Made by a program: the position numbers and the translations under genes
Notes under the pieces: generated by a model
Databases searched by the model: none
The model's input: the letters and a program-made list of their open reading frames with translations, nothing else
Told to the model about the DNA's origin: nothing
Part shown: positions 1-5,772 of the stretch, one piece after another
Numbering within the stretch: the stretch's first letter is position 1
Layout of the letters: every line of letters starts with the position of its first letter
Assembly (NCBI GenBank): GCA_012962365.1
Contig: DTXR01000605.1
Location: 1-10,518, forward strand
Direction of reading: 5' to 3'
Source: Chromatiaceae bacterium
Lineage (GTDB): Bacteria > Pseudomonadota > Gammaproteobacteria > Chromatiales > Chromatiaceae
DNA length: 10,518 nt

Positions 1-11
1 CCCCTCCCCAG

Positions 12-37
12 CCCTCTCCCCCTCACGGGGGAGAGGG
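12..37. repeat. GC-rich perfect hairpin repeat at the left edge
   Basis: An 11-bp perfect inverted repeat: the C-rich arm at 12-22 pairs with the G-rich arm at 27-37, around the 4-base loop TCAC. A run TATTTT follows at 40-45, so it could end transcription of a gene lying left of the window. Its form (CCCTCTCCCC then GGGGAGAGGG) is like short intergenic repeats I recall as widespread in proteobacterial genomes. Whether it is repeated in this genome cannot be seen from one copy. The hairpin is certain; the role is inferred. Confidence 0.7.
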
Positions 38-63
38 GGTATTTTGCAAGAGGCTCTTTGTTC

Positions 64-94
64 TTGAATTTGCCATTCTAAAATCCGCTATAAT
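64..94 (+). promoter_or_regulatory. Candidate sigma-70 promoter of tRNA-Arg
   Basis: A perfect TATAAT -10 box lies at 89-94 and is followed by the G/C-rich stretch GCGATCC, as in stringently controlled stable-RNA promoters. The best -35 is TTGAAT at 64-69, with a long 19-bp spacer. Initiation would be near 101, about 32 bases before the mature tRNA 5' end. The -10 is convincing; the -35 choice is less sure. Confidence 0.6.
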
Positions 95-132
95 GCGATC
101 CATTGGATCAGATAGTGCTCCCAGCAACAAAT

Positions 133-209
133 GCCCTCGTAGCTCAGCAGGATAGAGCAGCCGCCTCCTAAGCGGCAGGTCGGACGTTCGAATCGTCTCG
201 AGGGCGCCA
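133..209 (+). tRNA. tRNA-Arg (anticodon CCU)
   Basis: A complete cloverleaf can be drawn. The acceptor stem is GCCCTCG (133-139) with CGAGGGC (199-205). The D stem is GCTC (142-145) with GAGC (155-158). The anticodon stem is GCCGC (160-164) with GCGGC (172-176), around loop CTCCTAA with anticodon CCT at 167-169. The T stem is GGACG (182-186) with CGTCT (194-198), including one G-U pair, around TTCGAAT. The discriminator is G206 and CCA is encoded at 207-209. The anticodon reads AGG, a rare arginine codon in GC-rich proteobacteria. No second copy of its 3' end is visible nearby, so there is no sign of an integrated element here. Confidence 0.97.
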
Positions 210-220
210 CTTCAGGCATT

Positions 221-260
221 TGCCAACCCTGCCCTGAAAGGGGCAGGAACGGCACTGGCA
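221..260 (+). other. Nested dyad just downstream of the tRNA
   Basis: CCTGCCC (228-234) pairs with GGGCAGG (241-247) around the loop TGAAAG. An outer arm TGCCA (221-225) pairs with TGGCA (256-260). No T-tract follows, so this is not a classical intrinsic terminator. It may be a processing or 3'-end structure of the tRNA transcript, or a weak terminator. The pairing is visible; the role is inferred. Confidence 0.45.
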
Positions 261-382
261 ACAATCAGGATTGCGGGCCGGTTTCGGCGATACCCCGGAA
301 GAACAGACGGCTCCTTGCTTTCTCACCCTCGACACGCAGGCGAACCGCAAAACCATTCATGGCATTTTTCGCCCTACACCAT

Positions 383-468
383 TAAAATACGCGCCACTTG
401 AGCGCTGCACCACGATTAGCTGGCGCAACTCATACAGACTTTTCAATTACTTACTTGGAGAATTCCAC
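383..468 (+). promoter_or_regulatory. adk leader: weak -10, dyad and ribosome binding site
   Basis: This closes a 259-base stretch without a gene (210-468). TAAAAT at 383-388 is a possible -10, but no good -35 stands 16-18 bases upstream. GCGCCA (391-396) and TGGCGC (421-426) can form a 6-bp stem in the leader. GGAG at 457-460 stands 8 bases before ATG 469 and fixes the adk start. Upstream in-frame starts, such as one at 271, lack a Shine-Dalgarno sequence and would add residues absent from adenylate kinases. I see nothing else in 261-382. Confidence 0.4.
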
Positions 469-1113
469 ATGAGACTGATTCTTTTGGGCGCCCCCGGCGC
501 AGGCAAGGGCACCGTTGCCAAGATGCTGACCGCCATCGACGGTTCTGTTCAGATTTCCACCGGCGACATCCTGCGTGCCGCCGTCAAGGACGGCACCGAC
601 CTGGGCAAGGAAGCACAGGGCTATATGAGCCGCGGCGAGCTGGTGCCTGATTCCCTGATCATGGGCATCATGGGCGAGCGCCTGCTGGAAGATGACTGCA
701 AATCCGGTTTCCTGCTGGACGGCTTCCCCCGCACCATTCCCCAGGCCGAAGCACTGAAGGAACTGCTGATCAAGCTGAACATCGAGCTGGACGGCGTGGT
801 CAACCTGAACGTGCCCCGCGACGTGATCCTCGACCGCCTCACAACCCGCCGCACCTGCGAAGATTGTGGTGCCATCTACAACGTCAAGAGCAACCCCCCC
901 AAGGTGGAAGGCGTGTGCGACAAGTGCGGCGGCAAGGTCGTTCAACGCGACGATGAAACCGAAGAAGCCATCTCCAAGCGTCTGGACGTGTTCAATGAGC
1001 AGACCGCACCTCTGGTAGGTTTCTACGAGAAAGAAGGCATGCTGTGGGACATCAACGCCACTTCCAGCGATGAAGTGGTTGCTACCATCAAGGAAAAGCT
1101 CGGCATCTCCTGA
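469..1113 (+). CDS. adk: Adenylate kinase with zinc-type LID domain
   Basis: Catalyses the reversible reaction AMP + ATP = 2 ADP in the cytoplasm and so sets the adenylate balance. The product has 214 residues, normal for the long bacterial form. Visible motifs in order are the P-loop GAPGAGKGT (7-15), the AMP-site motif TGDILR (31-36), FLLDGFPRT (81-89) and the arginine-rich RLTTRR (123-128) entering the LID. The LID carries C130-x2-C133 and C150-x2-C153, the four-cysteine structural zinc site known from Gram-positive and some other adenylate kinases. Gammaproteobacterial enzymes such as that of E. coli normally replace these cysteines. The start at 469 follows GGAG by 8 bases. The gene is apparently monocistronic: a tRNA lies upstream and a strong terminator 17 bases after the stop. 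Family assignment is essentially certain; the bound zinc is inferred from the cysteines. Confidence 0.98.
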   Translation: MRLILLGAPGAGKGTVAKMLTAIDGSVQISTGDILRAAVKDGTDLGKEAQGYMSRGELVPDSLIMGIMGERLLEDDCKSGFLLDGFPRTIPQAEALKELLIKLNIELDGVVNLNVPRDVILDRLTTRRTCEDCGAIYNVKSNPPKVEGVCDKCGGKVVQRDDETEEAISKRLDVFNEQTAPLVGFYEKEGMLWDINATSSDEVVATIKEKLGIS

Positions 1114-1129
1114 TCCCGTGGCCTGAACC

Positions 1130-1169
1130 AAAAAAGCCGCAGGCAGCCGAGGCTATCTGCGGCTTTTTT
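1130..1169. terminator. Bidirectional intrinsic terminator between adk and the proline-rich gene
   Basis: GCCGCAG (1136-1142) pairs with CTGCGGC (1157-1163), and AGCC/GGCT can extend the pairing inside the loop. Six A precede the stem (1130-1135) and six T follow it (1164-1169), so the structure works as a terminator on both strands. It lies between two convergent genes ending at 1113 (+) and 1185 (-). Confidence 0.93.
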
Positions 1170-1184
1170 ATATGAACTGCGAAT

Positions 1185-1958
1185 CTATTCAGGTTTGCCC
1201 GAGGGCTGTTCCTGCACCGTCTTTTTTTCTTCCGGCATTGCCATGGGTTTGGGCGCGCGGATGCTCATGCCGGAGCGGAGCATGATCAGTGAAGGCTCCG
1301 TTTCCTGCCGGGGCGCCGCGTTCTCTTTTACTTCCCTCATGACTGGCTCGGGCTTTTCCTTCGATTCATCAGTTGAAGGAGACTCTGGGGCTTGCAGCGG
1401 GGAGGTTATTTTCTCGACCTTTCTCATCACCGGTTCAACCGGTACGGCAGGCTGTGGCGGGGTGACCGTCTCTTCCATCGATTTGAGCACCTCCTGCTCC
1501 TTCATCGGGCGCCAGCCTCGCTCGGGCTTTTTCGACAGAGGCATGCTGACTTCCTCGATAGGGATGCTGGGGGGCGGCACCACTTCAACCGGCGCACCTC
1601 TTTCTTCTGGCTCCGGCCGCAATTGTCCGGTAGGTTCGGGCGCTAGGGACTCGTTTCCCGAATCGTAATACGCCGCATTCGGCCAGTCCGTGCCGGGCGG
1701 CTTGATCAGTTCGTTTCTGAACTGGCGGGTGGGCTGGTACTTGAGACGCTGATTTTGCTGGTAGCTCGGATAGGGGCGAAAAGCGGAATCCGGGGCCGGG
1801 CCATAGGCGGGACTTGCCGGTTGCATGACGGCAGTGCCTCCTGGAGGCGGCCAGTTGATGGAGCCAGGCCCGTTGTCCTGGGAATAATAACCGTCTGCCA
1901 CGGCTGCGGCAGAAAGCAGCAGGCCATAACTCATACCACAGAACATCACACTACGCAT
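1185..1958 (-). CDS. Proline-rich exported protein of unknown function
   Basis: I do not recognise a family. From the start chosen here the product has 257 residues. It begins with a signal peptide: basic R2, a hydrophobic stretch to about residue 20, and a likely cleavage site AVA|DG after A21. It should therefore be periplasmic or cell-surface; the Cys at 7 is too early and in the wrong context for a lipobox. The mature part is low-complexity, rich in Pro, Glu and Lys, with no visible enzyme motif. An imperfect repeat with core EPVMR(K/E)V occurs at about 175-181 and 204-210, each followed by an acidic, proline-rich tail. The start at 1958 is preferred over the ATGs at 1982 and 1979 because GGAGGAG sits 5 bases before it; the longer form would place that site inside the coding region. 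It lies 60 bases after metA on the same strand with no terminator between, so it may be co-transcribed. It could be an envelope spacer or scaffold protein; that is a guess. Confidence 0.8.
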   Translation of the reverse strand: MRSVMFCGMSYGLLLSAAAVADGYYSQDNGPGSINWPPPGGTAVMQPASPAYGPAPDSAFRPYPSYQQNQRLKYQPTRQFRNELIKPPGTDWPNAAYYDSGNESLAPEPTGQLRPEPEERGAPVEVVPPPSIPIEEVSMPLSKKPERGWRPMKEQEVLKSMEETVTPPQPAVPVEPVMRKVEKITSPLQAPESPSTDESKEKPEPVMREVKENAAPRQETEPSLIMLRSGMSIRAPKPMAMPEEKKTVQEQPSGKPE

Positions 1959-1963
1959 TGCCG

Positions 1964-1970
1964 CTCCTCC
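1964..1970 (-). promoter_or_regulatory. Ribosome binding site that decides the proline-rich protein's start
   Basis: On the minus strand GGAGGAG is followed by the 5-base spacer CGGCA and then ATG at 1958. This near-consensus Shine-Dalgarno argues against the two ATGs 21 and 24 bases further upstream. Confidence 0.85.
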
Positions 1971-2018
1971 AACCAGCATCATATTCAGAATCTACCACAA
2001 TCTGCCGGACATGCGCAT

Positions 2019-3086
2019 CTACGCCAGATCCAGAGGGTTGTCAGGATTCACGCCTTCCATGAAGGGCAAATGCCGTTCACGGTGGGTCACCTGATAGACC
2101 AGGCCGATCCAGTTGGCCACCACCGCTTCGGCCGTATCATGCCAAATGTTGTCCAGCTCCCCGGCGACCAGCTTTTCCGGAAACGCCGGCAGGGCATTAT
2201 CTGTCTCCCGGGCGCGTTTCATAAGCCAGGCGTATTCATCGAAAATCGCACTTTGTTGCAACCCGAAATAGTTGTCCGGCATTGGCGGATAGTCAGTCAA
2301 TTCACCCGCAATATAGCGCAGCACCTCGCGTTTGTACTCTTTGAGCAGAGATACGGTGTCATATTCCGGATGTCCCTGGAAAAACACGAAACGCAGACCA
2401 TCCGGACTGGTAGCCAGGTGCACGCCGATCTGCTCACTTTCCACCAGTACACGCAGCCCGGCTTTGCGGAACTGTTCAGGCGTAACAGCGTTCCAGCGGG
2501 AATGCGGCACATGGAAACGGCTGTTGACATCGCCCACCAGCGGATGGGCCTTGTCCATCACCCGGTGAGAATACACGCCCCATATCTTCTTCTCCTGGGG
2601 CAGCCGATGCTGTCCATAACGAAACTGCAGCACGGCGTGGGTGGTCAGACACGAACAGAGTGTGGACGTGACATTTTCCCAAGCCCAGTCGATCACCTTG
2701 ATGAGCGGTTCCCAAAAGGGCTGATTGGACAGCTCCGGGCCGGTGACATTGGCGCCGGTGATAATCAGCGCATCCAGGCCCTTGTCACGAATCTGGTCGA
2801 AAGTCTCGTAATAGGCATCGATATGCTCCTGCGCCTCAGTGCTTCGAGGCAATTCCGGCAGAGTGAAAGGGTGGACATAGAACTGGGCGATGGGGTTGCT
2901 CTCCCCCACCAGGCGGAAGAATTGCCGCTCGGTGGCGGCCAGCGCCTTATCCGGCATCATGTTGAGCAGGCCGATATGCAGCTCGCGGATATGCTGGTGC
3001 ATGGCGCGCCCCGATGGCAACACCAGCAAGCCTTCCTGGCGCAAACGTTCGAAGGACGGCAGATCATTGTGGGCGACCAGTGGCAT
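2019..3086 (-). CDS. metA: Homoserine O-acyltransferase, MetA family
   Basis: Acylates the hydroxyl of L-homoserine from an acyl-CoA, the first committed step of methionine biosynthesis. The 355 residues include the MetA hallmarks: NMMPD (42-46), ATERQFFRLVG (51-61), IITGANVTGPE (108-118), STLCSC (141-146) with catalytic Cys146, HSR (195-197) and GHPEYD (238-243) with His239 and Glu241 completing the triad. It is longer than E. coli MetA, with an extended segment at about 262-315, as in a proteobacterial long-form subgroup I recall from Thiobacillus relatives. At the position that separates succinyl-CoA users (Gly) from acetyl-CoA users (Glu), aligned without gaps on TGAPxG/TGAPxE, this protein has Thr115 and the preceding Pro is Asn113. 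The acyl donor therefore cannot be read from the rule. The start overlaps the upstream ATPase stop (TGATG) and has its own strong Shine-Dalgarno. The stop is TAG. Confidence 0.96.
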   Translation of the reverse strand: MPLVAHNDLPSFERLRQEGLLVLPSGRAMHQHIRELHIGLLNMMPDKALAATERQFFRLVGESNPIAQFYVHPFTLPELPRSTEAQEHIDAYYETFDQIRDKGLDALIITGANVTGPELSNQPFWEPLIKVIDWAWENVTSTLCSCLTTHAVLQFRYGQHRLPQEKKIWGVYSHRVMDKAHPLVGDVNSRFHVPHSRWNAVTPEQFRKAGLRVLVESEQIGVHLATSPDGLRFVFFQGHPEYDTVSLLKEYKREVLRYIAGELTDYPPMPDNYFGLQQSAIFDEYAWLMKRARETDNALPAFPEKLVAGELDNIWHDTAEAVVANWIGLVYQVTHRERHLPFMEGVNPDNPLDLA

Positions 3087-3934
3087 CAGTTCTCCTCCCG
3101 GGCGATGGCGCTTTCCAGCAGTTCCAGAAATTGCTTTTCGCTCTTTACGCCGGAAAGCTCTTTGGATGTTACGGTATAACCCTGGCGGGCAATCTCCTCA
3201 TAGCGGGGGATACGCGAATGGAACAATCGCGGGAATACCCAGCGGGTGAAATCATCCGGATCGATTTGCGCGGCGTATTCCAGATCATTTTCGTGCAAAT
3301 AGGTCTGCAGCTCCTGCAGCAGAAACTCCGGACGATAATACAGGGGCTTGGGCGCGGACTGGGCGCGGCCGATGAGCTGCTGCTCCTGCTCTTCATCGGT
3401 GATCTTGATATAGAGAATGAAGGTATGCTCCGCCAGCAGATCGATGACGCCGGGCTCATCCAGCTCGCACAGGCTACCGCCCATATCGTTGATGAAATGC
3501 TGGTAGCCATAGACGTCCTGCGCCTTGCGGATGAAATCCGGCACGTCGCGCACGGCGGCGATTTCCGCCTCCCGGTACTGGGACTGGCGACGGATAAAAT
3601 CTTCCAGGGGCACCCCGCCCCGCTCCGGATTGCCCAGCTTGCCGACGAAACTCAGCACCGGCCCCAGGTCGTCGACCTTGATGTTGTTGCGGATGTAGAT
3701 CCAGTCCCTGCGCAGAAGATCGCGCAGGAAAGGCTGTTGCATGGCCTGGGCCTTGACCAGGTCCATGATGGGCTCATCCAGATAGCGGGTACCGATGCGG
3801 TAGTCGCCCGAATAATGAAACCAGTCATACTGCCGCAGCATGTTCGAGATGTAGGTCTTGCCCACACCCGACATGCCCAGCAGGGTGATTTTCTTGTGCT
3901 CCCAGGCGCGGAAAGAATCAACGGTAAATTTCAC
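3086..3934 (-). CDS. P-loop ATPase/kinase-like protein coupled to metA
   Basis: Its function is unknown to me. The 282-residue protein starts with a short beta-strand and the Walker A motif GMSGVGKT (20-27), followed by HYSGDYRIGTRYL (40-52). The spacing from P-loop to this acidic GD motif recalls small-molecule kinases such as shikimate or nucleoside kinases. FINDMGGSLCELD (147-159) and the strand TFILYIKIT (171-179) look like a Walker-B-type core element. Arg190 and YYRPEF (199-204) could form a lid. There is no signal peptide or membrane segment, so it is cytoplasmic. The start codon is GTG at 3934; the only nearby ATGs are out of frame and no strong Shine-Dalgarno precedes it. The stop overlaps the metA start, so the two proteins are probably made in a fixed ratio, suggesting a role linked to homoserine or methionine. 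The substrate is not predictable from the sequence. Confidence 0.9.
   Translation of the reverse strand: MKFTVDSFRAWEHKKITLLGMSGVGKTYISNMLRQYDWFHYSGDYRIGTRYLDEPIMDLVKAQAMQQPFLRDLLRRDWIYIRNNIKVDDLGPVLSFVGKLGNPERGGVPLEDFIRRQSQYREAEIAAVRDVPDFIRKAQDVYGYQHFINDMGGSLCELDEPGVIDLLAEHTFILYIKITDEEQEQQLIGRAQSAPKPLYYRPEFLLQELQTYLHENDLEYAAQIDPDDFTRWVFPRLFHSRIPRYEEIARQGYTVTSKELSGVKSEKQFLELLESAIAREEN
3092..3099 (-). promoter_or_regulatory. metA ribosome binding site inside the end of the ATPase gene
   Basis: GGGAGGAG on the minus strand, 5 bases before the metA ATG (3086-3084). The ATG overlaps the TGA of the upstream ATPase gene (3088-3086) by one base. This is a classic arrangement for translational coupling. 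Confidence 0.85.
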
Positions 3935-3960
3935 ATCGGCTGCCCAACATTGAATTTAAT
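3930..3960 (+). promoter_or_regulatory. Candidate promoter of the CLC gene, overlapping the divergent ATPase start
   Basis: TTCACA (3930-3935, 5 of 6 matches to the -35 consensus) and TTTAAT (3955-3960, 5 of 6 to the -10) are separated by 19 bp. Initiation near 3967 would leave only about 12 bases before ATG 3979. There is no Shine-Dalgarno in that space, so the message would have a very short or nearly absent leader. The alternative TATTAT at 3965-3970 would give a truly leaderless mRNA but lacks a -35. Confidence 0.4.
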
Positions 3961-3965
3961 GTCTT

Positions 3966-3995
3966 ATTATACCGATGTATGTCTGAGCACGTGAA
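3966..3995 (-). promoter_or_regulatory. Promoter of the ATPase-metA cluster
   Basis: Reading the minus strand, TTCACG (3995-3990) is a 4-of-6 -35, then an 18-bp spacer, then a perfect TATAAT -10 (3971-3966). Transcription would start near 3959, giving a leader of about 25 bases before the GTG at 3934. The -35 lies inside the first codons of the divergent CLC gene. The leader is too short to hold a riboswitch. Confidence 0.65.
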
Positions 3996-5745
3996 TCTGT
4001 ACCAACGAGCGCACAATTGGATCAGCGCGCAACTGGAAACCACCCGCCTGCACCTTGCGCGCCCCGACGCCCTGATTCTGCTGGCCGCTATCGGCTTGCT
4101 CACGGGTGTGCTCGCGGGGCTGGTGATCGTCGCCTTTCGCCTGTTGGTGGAACAAACCCAGGGCTGGCTGCTGCCCGGAGACAGCCCGGAAGCCTATGAG
4201 CTGCTCCCCCAATGGGCCAGGCTGGCCCTGCCGCTGGCGGGGGCGGTACTGCTCGCCATCATGTTTCGCTGGCTGGCAAAGGGGCTGTATGTGCTGGGCG
4301 TGGCGCGCCTTCTAGAGCGAATGGCCTATCATCAGGGCCATCTCAGCATGCGGGAATTTCTGCTGCAGTTTTTTGGCGCCGCCATCGCCATCATCAGCGG
4401 TCATTCGGTGGGAAGGGAAGGCCCGCATATATTTCTTGGCGCAGCGGCGGGCAGCCTACTGGGCCAGAAACTGGCCTTGCCTAACAACGCCATACGCACC
4501 CTCGTGGGCTGTGGCACCGCCGCAGGCATCGCCGCCTCGTTCAACACACCTCTTGCCGGCGTCATCTTTGCCCTGGAAGTGGTGATGCTGGACTATCATT
4601 TCGCGAGTTTCATCCCCGTCATCCTCTCGGCGGTGGCGGCTACGCTCACGTCCAACGTCATTCTGGGCAGCGAGCCCGCTTTCAGTGTGCCCACCATGGC
4701 GCTGGGCGGCCTGTCCGAAATCCCTCTGGTCATCGTTCTGGGTCTGATCGCCGGTGCCGTATCGGCCAGCTTCACACAGATGGTGCAGATGGTGGCAGCA
4801 AATACCCGCAACCTGGCGGTCTGGTGGAAGATGCTACTCGCGGGGCTGATTACCGGCGCCTTGGGGCTGGCCATGCCGGAAATAATGGGCATCGGCTACG
4901 ACACCGTAAGCATGACCCTGCTCGGCAGCTACGGCGCTGCCTTCCTGTTGCTGCTGATGGCGGTCAAGCTCATCGCCACCAGCGCCTGTGTGGGGCTGGG
5001 CGTTCCCGGCGGCATGATCGGCCCCGCCCTGTTTATCGGCGCCACGCTGGGCGGCGGGCTGGGACACCTGACCCAAAGCCTGCTGCCACAGCTGGACACC
5101 CAGGCGGGTTTCTTTGCCATGCTCGGCATGGGGGCGCTCATGGGCGCCAGCCTGCAGGCGCCCCTGGCTGCACTGACGGCCCTGCTGGAGCTCACCAACA
5201 ATCCGCAGATCATCGTGCCGGGCATGCTGGTCGTCATCATCGCCGGCCTTACCGCCAGCGAGCTGTTCGGTCAGGAATCGCTTTTCATCACCATGCTCAA
5301 GGCCAAGGGTCTGGACTATCAGCAGCATCCCGTACTGGCGGCCCTGCGGCGCATCGGCGTGGCCAACAGCATGGACAAGGATTTCGTAAGATCCCCCCGG
5401 CACATCGATCCGGATCAGGGCTGGAAGCTGCTGGAGAACAAGCCCAGGTGGATCGTCATCACCGAAGACCACACGCCCACGGCGATTCTTTCGGGCATCA
5501 ATCTCGCCGGTTACCTGGAAGGGGCGCAGGAGAGGCCACAGGAAGACATCGACCTGATGGAAATTCCCGGGAAGCGCCTGCAATTGTCCCCCGTACATCT
5601 GCATGAAACACTGCAGGAAGCGCTGGACAAGCTGAACAAGGGCGAAGGCGAGGCGCTTTATGTGCGGCGCATGTCCGCCCCGGGCATCTGGCGCGTTTAC
5701 GGTATTCTGACCAGAGAACAGATCGAGTCCGCCTATCAGCTGTAA
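3979..5745 (+). CDS. CLC-family chloride channel/transporter with C-terminal CBS region
   Basis: An inner-membrane anion-conducting protein of 588 residues. About 30-440 is the CLC membrane domain, starting with a hydrophobic helix (31-55). The hallmark GREGPH (145-150) carries the gating glutamate E147. GTAAGIAASFNTPLAGVIFALE (179-200) is the following conserved block, and PGGMIGP (343-349) matches the PGGIFAP block. About 450-588 is a degenerate CBS-type regulatory tail (VANSMDKDFV at 461-470, and LHETLQEALDKL at 541-552). A gapless comparison with E. coli ClcA puts Leu106 at the central Ser107 site, Val201 at the internal proton glutamate E203, and Phe436 at Tyr445. It may therefore be a channel or an atypical exchanger; the same substitutions may be shared by its subfamily. 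No Shine-Dalgarno precedes ATG 3979. The gene converges with the EamA gene 25 bases after its stop. Confidence 0.95.
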   Translation: MSEHVNLYQRAHNWISAQLETTRLHLARPDALILLAAIGLLTGVLAGLVIVAFRLLVEQTQGWLLPGDSPEAYELLPQWARLALPLAGAVLLAIMFRWLAKGLYVLGVARLLERMAYHQGHLSMREFLLQFFGAAIAIISGHSVGREGPHIFLGAAAGSLLGQKLALPNNAIRTLVGCGTAAGIAASFNTPLAGVIFALEVVMLDYHFASFIPVILSAVAATLTSNVILGSEPAFSVPTMALGGLSEIPLVIVLGLIAGAVSASFTQMVQMVAANTRNLAVWWKMLLAGLITGALGLAMPEIMGIGYDTVSMTLLGSYGAAFLLLLMAVKLIATSACVGLGVPGGMIGPALFIGATLGGGLGHLTQSLLPQLDTQAGFFAMLGMGALMGASLQAPLAALTALLELTNNPQIIVPGMLVVIIAGLTASELFGQESLFITMLKAKGLDYQQHPVLAALRRIGVANSMDKDFVRSPRHIDPDQGWKLLENKPRWIVITEDHTPTAILSGINLAGYLEGAQERPQEDIDLMEIPGKRLQLSPVHLHETLQEALDKLNKGEGEALYVRRMSAPGIWRVYGILTREQIESAYQL

Positions 5746-5746
5746 C

Positions 5747-5772
5747 GATGGCCTGAGCAAACATTCGCCATC
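5747..5772. terminator. Weak hairpin between convergent CLC and EamA genes
   Basis: GATGGC (5747-5752) pairs with GCCATC (5767-5772) around a 14-base loop and overlaps the EamA stop. A pyrimidine-rich but interrupted T stretch (5775-5787) follows on the plus strand. It is a poor intrinsic terminator at best, but it is the only structure in the 25-base gap. Confidence 0.3.

Noticed and set aside
133..209. tRNA-Arg as an attachment site of an integrated element
   Set aside because: No integrase gene and no duplicated tRNA 3' end were seen; the neighbouring genes are housekeeping.
168..356. A 62-codon minus-strand frame overlapping the tRNA
   Set aside because: Its end (DDSNVRPAA) is the translation of the tRNA complement, a well-known annotation artefact.
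271..468. A longer adk starting at 271
   Set aside because: The extra 66 residues do not belong to the family, and the ribosome binding site points to 469.
1755..3179. A 474-codon open frame on the plus strand
   Set aside because: It is antisense to metA and the end of the ATPase gene, whose minus-strand products have clear family motifs. It is His/Gln-rich with no motif, as expected for a shadow of a GC-rich gene.
3935..3978. A SAM or methionine riboswitch before the ATPase-metA cluster
   Set aside because: The predicted leader is only about 25 bases, too short for any known SAM riboswitch.
3014..3994. A 326-codon plus-strand frame opposite the ATPase gene
   Set aside because: Shadow of the ATPase gene, whose minus-strand frame has a Walker A motif and coupling to metA.
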